Numbered from the stretch's first letter, positions 8,589-19,336 are shown. The stretch is 64,000 nt of DNA from Tranzscheliella williamsii (GCA_023212725.1 JALBYF010000017.1:1-64000), one strand, 5' to 3'. Translations and numbers: made by a program. Notes: generated from the letters alone by a model not told the origin.

Positions 8589-11157
8589 CAAAGTAGGTTA
8601 ATGAAGCGCGAGCTTTGTTGACTGTGACTGCGACCTTTGACCAAATTTCACACGAGCGAGATCGTTCGGCTCAAAGGAATGGTCGCTAAGCTGCACGCAA
8701 CACTTCCGAACGTTCGTGAGAGCAAGGGGTGTTGCTGGCGAGGCGGAAGAAGGACCGGTGTTGATTGAGAAGGTGGAAGACAAGCTACGAGAGTCATACT
8801 CTAGATCCGTCACAACAAAATTAAAGTCATCTCCTCCGGGCACGGCCTGGACAAAGGTGTATTCAGGGTCCTCTAAAAAAGAGCACAGCTAGTCCTGATA
8901 CGTAGAAGACAAATATTGTTCTAATGGCCTTCGCTATCGAATCGCTCGAAGCAGGCGCTTCCATGGATCCACAACCTCAGATCATTACTATAGGGTCACC
9001 GGATGCATGATCATGCAGATTTACGATTGAAATTCGTAGCTCCAACAGAGGTTCGAGGAATAACTTCGCTGCAAGCTGAGGTCATCCAAGGCGGAACACA
9101 TTTCCGAACAGCCGCAAGCTTGCTTCGATCCCAAGAGACTTAACAAGGATCCTTTCCAACCCTTATCGCAATCAGAATCACTGTGAGTACTGCTCATGAT
9201 TTTTGCTGCGCACTCAAGGAAGTACTGAAGATGGAGGTTTCTACGGTACACTTGTACTGTGTCCCGCCAAGCTTCAGTTGCTGAACTTAGTTAGCGCTCA
9301 CCTCCTGAACCCCCCGTCGACTCAAAAGCAGATCGAAATGAAAAGATCGACGGGACAACAGGGGTCGCGTGTCCTCAACGCCATTACGCTTCTAAGCTTC
9401 TGCGCTATGAGCAACAACACCGTTTATGTATTCAATGTATGTTGTAAACGTTAGGGAAATGTTACAGCCACCCCCCATCTTTTATAGCAACGCTCTGCTC
9501 CCAATGTGCGCGGTGGAGTGGCTCTAGGCTGGTGCTGCTCTAGTATGGAGAGTAGGACAACACTACTGTCATATGAGCTTCCAGGAAAGCCAAACAGCCT
9601 CTGAAAATGATGTCGAACAACTTTCATCCATACTGTAGAAGCCGGAGGTCCTCTGTGTGCATCGAAAAAAGATGCGTGGCTGTAACATTGCTCTAAAACG
9701 AATCTTTCTCCTACAATCTAGAAGTCTCTCTGAATTTGAACTACATAGTGTGGATATAATATTGTTACGTGTTATTTTCTTTCTTTAAAAATGCATGTAC
9801 GGCCCAGGGTCAATGCCAGCAATCCCGTCCGGCATCCGAGCAGTCATTACACCTGCTTTTCACTTGATCCGAACTGCACAACCCGATCGATGCGGTCATA
9901 CTGCTCTGCAGCCGTCCGGATCAAACTTCTGCTCAGGATGAGAAGTGCGACAGGGAATCATCTATTGTGACAGGAAGCGACCAAACCGCACAGCGGCAAC
10001 CTATAGAAGAAGCTGAGTGTGAGCAAGGCACAGCAGCACGACCTTGCGGGGTCTGAAGGGGCAGAAGGTGGGCAGGCTATGAGGGGTGGCAGGGAAAAGA
10101 CAAGCCGGCACACCGGATTTCAGGTTATTTGTCTCGGTATCCGCCCGGTGTATCGTCCGGACAAGGCCCCACCGGGATTGGTTGCTTCACCAAGTTTCAA
10201 CGCCGGCTTGATAACACTTACTTGCATTGCCCGCTAATGCTCTACGAGAGCGATTGTCCCGCGTTCACATTAATAAGTCCCACAATATATCGTGATTCGT
10301 GATTGTGATCGCTTCAGCTAACTACCTGCCTCGGAATAGCACTCATACTACTTGTCTGTCCCGCCCTTGCCAGCCGCTGGTCTCACGCTAGACTCTGCTC
10401 AGCATCTGAACTCCGACCTCTCACTATACGTTGTGCCACTCGCCTTCGACCCACTCGTCGCCATCCTTCGACCCATTCGTCGCCATCCTTCGACCCATTC
10501 GTCGCCATCCTTCGATCCATTCGTCGATCCATCCCTAGAGTACCTGTCTGCCTTACTCTGGTTCTCTTTGCCTCTTGTGGCTGCGAGGTTTCAACCACTC
10601 ACCACTTCTTCACCACTGGCCTAGCTTGCCCTTTCTCCGCCGCATTGCCTCCATTGCCTCTTGAACTTGCGATCGTGCCCAGCCTCAGCACGGATCGGAT
10701 ATCGCAGATACCCTCACGTCATTAGCCTCCAGACCAGTTAGCCTGCCTGATTTTAGGTTTCTGTTCGAGACCTGTCTTCCACGCTCTTCGTCCGTGCAAC
10801 ATCTGTCCTCCATTATCAGCAGTGCACTTAATCCGGGCGTTTGGACGGCTTCAGTACCTTTGCCGCCACCACTTAGTCGAGGCACGACACTTGAGAGCGT
10901 ATTCTACAGGCCATTCCCGCCCCATTTCCTGATAACGAACGAATCTGAGCGTCGGCTGTCCTATTCGTTCCTCTTACATGGTCGACTCATCACCATCTTT
11001 GCTGGACAATAGCGATTCTTCGCGGTCATCGGTTTCGTATTGCCCTTTCAAAAACCTGCTTACGTCTGTTGAAGTCAGGACTGTCTTGGTGAGAAAGTCG
11101 CTCCGGGACAATATCTGGCAGCCCACCGACATCTCCCTACCAGCTTAGTTGTTCAGC
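8589..11157. other. Large divergent intergenic region upstream of the phytochrome gene
   Basis: About 2.6 kb without a supported gene. It must hold the promoters of the GPI-type protein (leftward) and the phytochrome gene (rightward). AT-rich tracts occur near 9755-9795, a (CGTGATT)-like cluster near 10289-10311, and a 22-base tandem repeat at 10443-10530. Many short out-of-frame ORFs precede the phytochrome ATG, so its leader may carry upstream ORFs if transcription starts far upstream. Confidence 0.5.
10443..10530. repeat. 22-base tandem repeat, about four copies
   Basis: The unit CCTTCGACCCATTCGTCGCC followed by AT starts at 10443, 10465, 10487 and 10509. The first copy has one change (CACTC for CATTC) and the fourth is diverged and trails off after 10520. 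It lies about 630-715 bases before the phytochrome ATG, in its promoter or leader. Confidence 0.9.
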
Positions 11158-14100
11158 ATGTCCTCGCCACCGAAAGATGAGGCAAGCACTGCCGCAGGTG
11201 ACACGGCGCCTTCATTGACACCATCATCTACCAAGTCACCAGCTACAAATCAGCCCTTCATTTATCCCATAAGGACAGCTGTTGGCGTCAAGCAATCCAA
11301 AAAGGAAGAGACCTCGACCCCCACAGACTTCTGCGACTCACGCGCATCTCGATCAACTTCGTCAGCTAGTAGCGCACAATGGGGATATTTTAACCATACC
11401 CAAGACCGCCGAAACTCGATCAGCGACGTTGACAGAGGCGCTGACACGGCTTTTGGCCAAATGAAGATACCAAGAAACGAAGGCACAGATCTGAGAGACT
11501 ATTTGGAGCAACTCACTACAACACGTTTCGAACATATCAAGACTGCCGAGGGCCATATGATTTTAACCGGTCGGGAAGGCAAGCTCGCGAAATGTGAGGA
11601 CGAGCCCATCCACATGCCCGGCGCTGTCCAGTCATTTGGCTGTATGATAGTTGTCCGAGTATCGACAGAGGGCCAAATGATTGTTCGGCAGGTATCTGAA
11701 AACTCGCGCGACATTCTGGGTCTCTCCGCACCTTATCTCTTCAGTTTGCCAACCTTCATGGATGTGCTAGAGGAAGATCAGGCCGATTTATTGTGGAACA
11801 ACATTGATTCGCTAGACCAAGCCAGTGAAGGCCTGACCGACAGTGGCCCTGCTGTTTTCCAGCTACGCGGGTATAACATGGCGAGCTACGACGAACGCGT
11901 CCGTCAAGGACAAGAGCGACTAGCTTGGCACACCTGGTGCGGTGCACACATTCCCGATCAGCGCAACGATCAAGATGGCGAATTAACTGTTGTTCTGGAG
12001 TTTGAGCCTATAGACGACATTGCGAACCCGGTTTCATCCGACACACGTCCACCCTCTCCTGACGCCGACTCTGTTAACGACGAACCTTTGGATTCCGGTT
12101 CCACACTGGCTGGACCGTCCGCTGCCGGCTCCGAGGGCTCAGCAACAAGCACGGTACAGATGTCTGAACCCGATCTCGGGCCGACGAAAGAGCAGATTAT
12201 TGAGTCAACACATCCCGCTCATAAACCGATCAAGGCTCTCTCACGCATGCGGCGGAATGCTGAGCTGAAGCGAAGCAGAAGCCGGAGACCTACAGCACTC
12301 TCGAGTACTGGTGGGAGCGATGGTGTCAGCATGCTCGACATGTTCGATATCCTTAGTCAAGTAAACGAACAGCTTTCAGAACAAACTGAGCTCAAAGATT
12401 TCTTGAAGGTGCTAGTTGGTATCGTACGTGACATCAGCGAGTTCAGCCGAGCTATGATATATCAGTTCGACGAAGCTTGGAACGGTCAAGTAGTCTCGGA
12501 ACTTGTCAACATGAAAGATACCCGCGATTTCTACCATGGTCTCCATTTCCCAGCCACAGACATACCTGCACAAGCAAGAGCGCTGTACAAGATCAACAAA
12601 GTCCGACTCCTGTATGACCGCGATCAACCTACCGCTCGAATGGTCTGCCGGGATCGCTCTGATCTGGACAACCCTGTAGACATGACACACTCATTTCTCC
12701 GGGCTATGTCGCCGATCCACATCAAGTATCTAGCGAACATGGGGGTTCGCTCATCCATGTCGGTTTCGATTACAGCTTTTGGTGAATTGTGGGGCCTTAT
12801 CTCTCTTCACAACTACTCTACCAACGGAAAGCGAGTCTCTTTTCCAGTCCGTCAGCTTCTGCGCCTTATCGGTGCTTCGGCTTCTAGCAACATTGAACGT
12901 CTCAGCTACACGCGAAGGTTAGCGGCTCGTAAACTGATCAACACACTCCCAACCGATCAAAATCCTAGCGGATACATCATTTCCAACGCTGAAGATCTTC
13001 TAACGCTCTTCGATGCCGATTACGGAGTTATCGCCATCGGGAATGAGGCCAAAATTCTTGGTCCGCTCAACGCAAGTCAAGAGGTCCTAGCAGTGACCGA
13101 GTATCTTCGGATCAAGAAATTCGAGCATCTCGTCACGTCGCAGGATATCCGCAGGGACTTCCCAGATATGATCTTACCCACAGGATTGCAAGTTTTGGCT
13201 GGGCTGTTGCTAGTACCGCTTACTGGTAGTGGCGTTGATTTTATTGCGTTTCTGCGAAAAGCTCAGCTGCGCCACGTGAATTGGGCAGGTAAGCCGTTGA
13301 AACAAGGATCTGAAGCTGAGGATATTCTCGAGCCACGGAAATCCTTCAAGGTATGGGCCCAAACAGTTGAAGGGACCTGCCGTGCTTGGCAAGACGAGGA
13401 GCTCGAAACAGCGTCGGTCCTTTGCCTCGTCTACGGAAAATTCATCTCGGTATGGCGCCAACGTGAGCAGGCATTGCACTACAACCAGTTGAACCGCCTT
13501 TTACTTTCCAATGCTAGTCACGAAGTCAGGACGCCGCTCAATCACATCATCAACTACCTCGAGCTGGCGCTGGACAGCAAACTGGATGAAGACACGCGGG
13601 ATAATCTAAGCAAGTCACATTTAGCATCCAAGAGTTTGCTTTTCGTCATCAATGATTTGCTGGATCTGACAAAACAAGAACATGGAAATGAGCTCCTTCT
13701 GCAGGAGCCGTTTGATCTAGCGGCAACTGTCAGGGAAGCTGTCGAAATGCACGAATGGGAAGCTAAGAGACGCAAAATTGACTTTGTTGTCGAAATCGAT
13801 CCAGATGTATGCATGGTGCTCGGTGACAAAAACCGGATCAGGCAAGTGATCACCAACACTGTTACAAATTCGGTGAAGTACACTGGGGAGGGCCGCATCA
13901 CCGTTTCGATGCGCATAATGCCTGAAGCAGAACACGAATCCGAACTGCCTCCAAATTGCGATATGGAAGTAGAGCTCCGTATCTCTGACACTGGCGAAGG
14001 GATACCGCAAGAAAAACTGGAAGTGATCTTCCGAGAGTTCGAACAAGTGGAGTCCGTCATTGCCGAGCCAGGGCGCGGCGGTAGTGCTGACATCCTATCG

Positions 14101-15519
14101 GAAGGAGGAAGTGCCGGCGGCGCACCCCGTGATCAAACGGACGGCGGACTTGGCTTGGGCCTTGCCATCGTTGCACGTGTTGTCAAAAACCTCGGTGGTC
14201 AATTGCGGGTCGATTCAACAGTGGGAGAAGGATCGACATTTACGTACTACATTCCCTTCTGTTCTGCAGATGTTGCGTCGTCCAACGGAACGGTGCGGGG
14301 TGGCAGCAAAGGTTCAATTTGCACCGGTGAGACTCCCACGATGCACAGAACTGCTTCCATCGGTAGCGGCAGTGCCAGCTCAGCTGGCAAGAGCGAAATT
14401 GATTCGCTCGTCGAAGCCATACAGCAGCCAGTGCTCAAAGAACAATCTATGGTGGAGGACGTAACGCAGCAAAGAAAAGTTGCAGAGGGCGTGTCGCCTG
14501 GAGCCTCTGCTTCGAAGAGCGTTGCAGTGCGTAGTCCTCAACCGTCGCAAAACTCTCGATCAAAATCTTTCGAGGCCGCGTCGCATCCCGTCGAAGGAAG
14601 CATGGTACCTATCCGATCAGTTAAGGTTGACCCACAGGACCTTGACACCGATCGCCAACGCCAACCAATAATGCAGGCTGGCACCAAGTCCGTGGCTGAG
14701 ACCTTCAAGGAAGATGTTCAACGAAACTATGCTGATGCAAAACGTGGCCTTTCTGCCAAACCTGCTAAGGAGCCGCTATCTAAAGACTTTATGGGGTCGC
14801 TGGAAATGAACCTCCAGATACCAGCCGACAAGCTAGCTGAGGAAGAAAGACCCTCAACCGGCGAACGCCGTCTATCGTCGTCGTCAACCGCAGCACAGCG
14901 CAGGATGGCAAAGATCCGAGGTCTGCACCAAAGCCCAGCGAATCGTATGAACGATATATCACCACTACGTGTGCTCGTCGTCGAAGATGATCCAATCAAC
15001 CGCACGATCCTCAAAAAGAGGCTAGGGCTGGACGGCCACACGACCCTTCTGGCAGTCAACGGTGAGGAAGGTGTGCGCCAGTTCGAGAAAGACACGAAAG
15101 AAATCGACGTGATCCTCATGGATCTACAGATGCCTATATGCAATGGTCAAGATGCCTGCATCCGTATTCGGGAGTTGGAAGAAATTCGCGCCAAATCTGG
15201 CGAGCATGCCGACCGTCCCGCCACTCAGGTGCTGAACGGCCGGGTTCCTATCCTTGCAGTGTCGGCGACGCTGGTGCCCGAGATGCGAAAGGAGATGACA
15301 AAGATTGGCATGGATGGCTGGTTGCTCAAACCTATCGATTTCGCCCGACTTGGCGCCTTGCTGAAGGGGCTTACCCATCCTGAAGATCGCGAAGCGAATC
15401 GTTGGGAGCCTGGTTATAGCTGGGAAAGAGGAGGATGGCTCTCGCAACCTGCGCAACGGTCCATCGCGGTGTCGGCGGATAGCGTTTCCGTCAATGCTTC
15501 AACGGAGGCCGATTCGTAG
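11158..15519 (+). CDS. PHY1: Fungal phytochrome, hybrid sensor histidine kinase
   Basis: The ATG at 11158 is the start; a TTG three codons upstream only extends the open frame. The 1453-residue protein has the full fungal phytochrome order. A Ser/Thr-rich N-terminus is followed by a PAS domain preceded by Cys146 (AKCEDEPIHMPGAVQSFG), the position where bacterial and fungal phytochromes bind biliverdin. Next come a GAF domain with PATDIP near 466, a PHY domain with the tongue motif PRKSFKVW, and a histidine-kinase H-box NASHEVRTPLN (His788). The ATPase has DTGEGIP and GGLGLGLAIV motifs. After a linker, the receiver domain has VVEDDPIN, phospho-acceptor Asp1322 in LMDLQMP, and the Lys of LLKPID. 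All key residues are present, so a working red/far-red photosensor is predicted, passing phosphate to an Ypd1-type carrier. It sits next to the cmu1-like gene, as I recall for Ustilago maydis. Confidence 0.97.
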   Translation: MSSPPKDEASTAAGDTAPSLTPSSTKSPATNQPFIYPIRTAVGVKQSKKEETSTPTDFCDSRASRSTSSASSAQWGYFNHTQDRRNSISDVDRGADTAFGQMKIPRNEGTDLRDYLEQLTTTRFEHIKTAEGHMILTGREGKLAKCEDEPIHMPGAVQSFGCMIVVRVSTEGQMIVRQVSENSRDILGLSAPYLFSLPTFMDVLEEDQADLLWNNIDSLDQASEGLTDSGPAVFQLRGYNMASYDERVRQGQERLAWHTWCGAHIPDQRNDQDGELTVVLEFEPIDDIANPVSSDTRPPSPDADSVNDEPLDSGSTLAGPSAAGSEGSATSTVQMSEPDLGPTKEQIIESTHPAHKPIKALSRMRRNAELKRSRSRRPTALSSTGGSDGVSMLDMFDILSQVNEQLSEQTELKDFLKVLVGIVRDISEFSRAMIYQFDEAWNGQVVSELVNMKDTRDFYHGLHFPATDIPAQARALYKINKVRLLYDRDQPTARMVCRDRSDLDNPVDMTHSFLRAMSPIHIKYLANMGVRSSMSVSITAFGELWGLISLHNYSTNGKRVSFPVRQLLRLIGASASSNIERLSYTRRLAARKLINTLPTDQNPSGYIISNAEDLLTLFDADYGVIAIGNEAKILGPLNASQEVLAVTEYLRIKKFEHLVTSQDIRRDFPDMILPTGLQVLAGLLLVPLTGSGVDFIAFLRKAQLRHVNWAGKPLKQGSEAEDILEPRKSFKVWAQTVEGTCRAWQDEELETASVLCLVYGKFISVWRQREQALHYNQLNRLLLSNASHEVRTPLNHIINYLELALDSKLDEDTRDNLSKSHLASKSLLFVINDLLDLTKQEHGNELLLQEPFDLAATVREAVEMHEWEAKRRKIDFVVEIDPDVCMVLGDKNRIRQVITNTVTNSVKYTGEGRITVSMRIMPEAEHESELPPNCDMEVELRISDTGEGIPQEKLEVIFREFEQVESVIAEPGRGGSADILSEGGSAGGAPRDQTDGGLGLGLAIVARVVKNLGGQLRVDSTVGEGSTFTYYIPFCSADVASSNGTVRGGSKGSICTGETPTMHRTASIGSGSASSAGKSEIDSLVEAIQQPVLKEQSMVEDVTQQRKVAEGVSPGASASKSVAVRSPQPSQNSRSKSFEAASHPVEGSMVPIRSVKVDPQDLDTDRQRQPIMQAGTKSVAETFKEDVQRNYADAKRGLSAKPAKEPLSKDFMGSLEMNLQIPADKLAEEERPSTGERRLSSSSTAAQRRMAKIRGLHQSPANRMNDISPLRVLVVEDDPINRTILKKRLGLDGHTTLLAVNGEEGVRQFEKDTKEIDVILMDLQMPICNGQDACIRIRELEEIRAKSGEHADRPATQVLNGRVPILAVSATLVPEMRKEMTKIGMDGWLLKPIDFARLGALLKGLTHPEDREANRWEPGYSWERGGWLSQPAQRSIAVSADSVSVNASTEADS

Positions 15520-15955
15520 AATTTCGTCGCCACTACTGTCGCGCTCAGGCCCTGACCCATCCACGGCACTACGATGGGACGGTGTCCAGTAAGTCCGACC
15601 AGCAGCGCGGGTCAGCCGTGTCATACGCCCCGGCACACCATATACCTTATTACCATATGGAAGGCCCGACCCGCAAGCCCGGCCCAGCAGATATACACGC
15701 TCTGCCTCGTCCAGCACGGCTACCTCATTTGTATCCCCCTTCCGTTATCACAACGCAGACAATTCAGCTCATGTACACTAACCGCAGCGTTAAGGATAGT
15801 TGCGTAAAGGTCTACGAAAAGAGGATCACGGTGCTATGGGCTGCCTAAGACATGCGGATCGGATACGTGGTCATAAAGAGGGCCGGCGTGATGTTGCTTG
15901 TTCGGTGTTGATTCAGCAAGAGCTCCGGTCGCAGGAGGTTCGGTGCTCATGGGCC
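15520..15955. other. Convergent intergenic spacer
   Basis: This 436-base stretch holds the 3' ends of the phytochrome gene and the convergent chorismate mutase gene. I see no gene or clear element in it. Confidence 0.5.
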
Positions 15956-16810
15956 TTATGGACAAAAGGGTGCTAAGGCGAATATGGTCTGGACTTCGAG
16001 CTGCGTTGTAAGGGGGATGAGGTAAGCCTGGAAGAGCTTGACGATGGACGGTGTCACTTGGACGGGGGAGAACTGGCGGGCGCTGTTGGCGACCTTGGCC
16101 TTGACCCTGCTGAGGACCTCGTCCTTCTGCTTGGTGTCGGTGAGCGCGGCGCGGATGGCCTCGACGTCGCGCGTCTTGAGGAGCGGGCAGAAGGCGTCCC
16201 TCTTGGCGTCGAACTTGGCGCGCGCAACGTCGATGCCGACGAGGATGCGATGGGAGCAGGCCTGGAGGAACGCAGCGTCGAGCAGGCTGGACGCGGTCGA
16301 GTCAGGCAAGGGTCTATCCCCGTGCCTTGGCGCCGCAGGACCCGGGGGAAGCGCATTCAGCATAGCCCATAGGTATTTGAGGATGCTGTCAGCGTCCTTT
16401 TGCTTGTCGTCATGCAAGCCCTGGTCCAGTACGGCATCAGCGGAAGCCGAGGCGTTGAGCTCGTAGGTAACGCCGGGAGGGAACGGACTGATGGAAGTGA
16501 AGTTGTTGACCTTGTTGTTCTTAAGGGGCGCGGTGAGCGCGCGGTCATCAGCATAGATCGCCGGCCGAGCTTGATGAAGAGCCTTAAACCAATAGGCGAT
16601 CTTCTCGGGCTCGATCTCGGTGTATTGACCCAAGGAGAAGCGCGCCAGCAGGCTGTGAATGATGGTATTCTCCAGACTTTCCAGTTGCTCGCGAGCAGCG
16701 GTTAGACGATCTTCGACCGGGACTTGCGCCGGGCCTGTCTCCGCCAAAGCAGGGCGTGTGGCCATGAGAACCACGCCGAGGGTTAGGATCGCTGGGAAGA
16801 AGTTTCGCAT
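15956..16810 (-). CDS. cmu1: Secreted chorismate mutase, Cmu1-like effector
   Basis: Single exon, 284 residues. A signal peptide (MRNFFPAILTLGVVLMATRPALA) ends near residue 23. The rest is an all-helical fungal chorismate mutase (chorismate to prephenate). Hand alignment to yeast Aro7 places its Arg16, Arg157, Lys168, Thr242 and Glu246 at Arg40 (AAREQLESLEN), Arg188 (CSHRILVG), Lys199 (VARAKF), Thr268 and Glu272 (PLTTQLEV). The yeast Asn194 and Glu198 positions appear to be Asp and Lys. The segment between the first helices (about 85-125) differs from Aro7. The cytosolic enzyme of aromatic amino acid synthesis has no signal peptide. The secreted smut version, known in Ustilago maydis as Cmu1 (about 290 residues), enters maize cells and diverts chorismate from salicylate production. 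Position beside the phytochrome gene supports orthology. Activity and host uptake here are inferred. Confidence 0.92.
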   Translation of the reverse strand: MRNFFPAILTLGVVLMATRPALAETGPAQVPVEDRLTAAREQLESLENTIIHSLLARFSLGQYTEIEPEKIAYWFKALHQARPAIYADDRALTAPLKNNKVNNFTSISPFPPGVTYELNASASADAVLDQGLHDDKQKDADSILKYLWAMLNALPPGPAAPRHGDRPLPDSTASSLLDAAFLQACSHRILVGIDVARAKFDAKRDAFCPLLKTRDVEAIRAALTDTKQKDEVLSRVKAKVANSARQFSPVQVTPSIVKLFQAYLIPLTTQLEVQTIFALAPFCP

Positions 16811-18300
16811 GCTTGTAATTTACGAAGTCGCAGGTGATGTGTAGAGTGGCTGTACGGGCAGAAATGTGGAAGAGCACAAGCTGCACTATATATCCTTTCC
16901 CGGCGGACAAGCTTTGTATGATGGGAGCTGCCAGCATCACGACAGCCAAGTGGGCATTTCGCAAGGCGGTGGGCATTTCACAGGGAAAGCATCCCACTCT
17001 GTCTTCGATAAAACTCCCGCCCACAATGCTCGGTCTAACGGCAGCACTTGAATTGGTGGGATTGAGCGCAGTAGTATAGCCCACTTGTTCAAACCGACCA
17101 CTCTCACCATTACCACATCGGTGGGCTGGTGGTGGTGGTTACATTAGAGGTATCAGGTACGTACGGCAGCAGGCTGGTAGTGCAATCAAACAAGGATCCC
17201 CACCGGTGGGACCGAGATGGGGCACAGCAGACCTGTGGGGTTCAACTTAGGCACCGGTGGGGCCGACAAGGAGTTGTGCTTGATTCGCAAACGTGTTCAG
17301 TGAAGTCCCCACTGGCACGTCTGCTACAAGGCGGCGAGTCACATAAGGAGATTGAAGGCAGTGGTTACAGGACGGAATTGTCTCTGCTCAGAGCAAGGCG
17401 TGGGAGCCAAACCAAGCCACTACTGTAGCGACAAGATTAGAGGTTGTCGGCATACTAGCGCGCAACACAAGATGGAATTGGTGCGTGTTACAGTAACTTG
17501 TCCGTTGCCTCTAACGACTATTAAGCAACGGTCGGTGATGCCGCGTCAGCTTCAGACGGTGAGCTGGAAAGGCGCCGCTGTGCTTCTCGATTTCTCGGAA
17601 GTGTCCGTCGATGAGCCGTCAAAAGCGTCGACGGGCTAGTAGCTGTCAAAGGACCCCGCATCGAATCACAAAATCGTACAATCACAATCCCGCTGGGATC
17701 GAAAAAAGAGTCACATAGCTGCATCATTCACTTGCTAAGCCAAGGACTGCGTACTGTCGCCTTCAGTCCTTTGCTCCCGCTCCTGTGATTGTTGCAGTGC
17801 GATAGTGTAGCCGTGCATTACCACTCAGAGATACAAGTCGCAGGAAGCGACTCAAAGTACGTAAGAAGCGCAGATAACTTACGTGCAAACTTATCTGCGC
17901 TGACCGCCGCACGCCAAGCCGTCACAGTATTCGCAGCTTCGACCCAATAATAAGCTGGCTACAGCAAAGCGATTTGGACGTCCTAACAGCTTATCTTGCG
18001 AATCTCGCAATCACAATGTGTGAGAAGCAACATCATGCATCCTCTTCCTGCCATCGCCCCTTTGCTCCTGCCTATTGCAGCGTTTCCTTTCTTGACATCT
18101 TGCTAAGCTATACTCGATTTTGTTCGTGGAACGTCTTATCAACTGTGCCAATCCCACTCGTCGCTCCCTTTACAGGGCATCGCTGGGGCTAATCCTTTTA
18201 CATTAGACGCTGAGGAGCTGCCTTTGGTGGCACAGACGTAGTGGGATGACAACCTGGGAGCAGCTCAACGTATCACGATCAACCCACGCCGTAGGCTAGT
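16811..18300. other. Divergent intergenic region between cmu1-like and PQ-loop genes
   Basis: About 1.5 kb holding the promoter of the secreted chorismate mutase (leftward) and of the PQ-loop gene (rightward). No gene is supported. CACCGGTGGG palindromic motifs cluster at 17199-17262, and CACAATC-type motifs occur near 17681-17690 and 18007-18016. Confidence 0.5.
17199..17262. promoter_or_regulatory. Paired CACCGGTGGG palindromes upstream of cmu1-like gene
   Basis: CCCACCGGTGGG at 17199-17210 is a perfect 12-base palindrome. CACCGGTGGGG at 17252-17262 repeats its core, and a related CATCGGTGGG lies near 17116. The pair is about 390-450 bases upstream of the cmu1-like ATG and about 1 kb upstream of the PQ-loop gene. 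A dimeric regulator site is possible; this is inference from symmetry and repetition only. Confidence 0.35.
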
Positions 18301-19336
18301 ATGCCTCGAAATGCGGTGGCCGAAAAGTAAGCTGCCAGCTGCGATTGACTTGAACGTCTTTGCGCGTGCACACATCTGACGCAACCCACCCTTCTTCTTC
18401 GCAGCGTCCTCGGCACCATAGGCACGGTGCTGTGGTCCTTTCAGCTCGTACCCCAAATCGTCAAGTCACGTCGTCGCAAAGACACAGACGGGCTGTCAGC
18501 CTGGTTGCTCTTGATCTGGGTCGCAGGTTCCATCCCGCAGGGCACCTACCTTATTGTGGAGAACATCAATATCCCTCTCATCATTCAGCCACAGCTTTTC
18601 TCGTTCTTCGCCATTGTCGCCATGGCACAGTGCTGGCGCTACTCACACAGACGAGCTGTGAAGACATGTGTCTTTGGCGCGTTATTCACGGGGTTCCTCG
18701 CCGGCGCCTTGGAGACCGCCTTCTACTTCTTATGCAAGCTGGGCGAGCATCGCGGCAACGCCGCCGGCACCAAGACGATGGGTATCATCGGCTCTATACT
18801 GATACCCCTCGGCCTTTTGCCGCAGTACTACGAGATCTGGAAGTACAAAGAGGTGAGGGGCATCAGCCTGCTCTTCCTGGCGATCGACTGCTCGGGTGGT
18901 CTGTTCAGCCTGCTCAGTCTTGTCTTCAAGACCTCCTTCGACGGTATCGCGGCGGCAAAGTAAGTAGATCTGGCAACGAACCCTCCCTTCAGCCTCAGCT
19001 GCTTTGAAGTGCCTATGCTCATCCGAAACCCCAATTCGTGGCCACATCTCGCTGTGCAGTTACATCGGCATTGTAGTGCTCGAGTTAGGCATCTTCGCCC
19101 TCTATTTTCTCCTGAACGGCAAGAACAAGGTGCGCCAAGAAGCAGCGAAGCAGGGTAACAGTATAGGAGGCTCTGTCTCGCCTCCATCGCTGGACCTGGC
19201 CGAAGAGGGGCCCTCGCCCGTTGCCGGTGCGCAGTTGGCCCCGCCTTTGGAAAGCAATGAGCAGATCCGCGAGAAAACTCAAAAAGCGCCACTAAAAACG
19301 GACCTGGCCCCGAACCTGAGAGTCGGTTTGCTCTGA
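18301..19336 (+). CDS. PQ-loop repeat membrane protein
   Basis: Three exons, 18301-18326, 18405-18959 and 19060-19336, with donors GTAAGC and GTAAGT and acceptors GCAG and GCAG; both junctions fall inside Asn codons. The product is 285 residues. The first exon gives only MPRNAVAE plus two bases. The first PQ motif is WSFQLVPQIVKS in the first membrane segment, and the second is LGLLPQYYEIWKYKEVRGIS. About seven membrane segments follow the PQ-loop family plan, ending at ALYFLLNGKNKV and a polar tail rich in Glu and Lys. PQ-loop (MtN3/cystinosin-like) proteins carry amino acids or other small solutes across vacuolar or other endomembranes. Within the family this resembles fungal members with QPQLF in the third segment. 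The substrate is unknown. The splice model restores a continuous N-terminal helix, which supports it. Confidence 0.88.
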
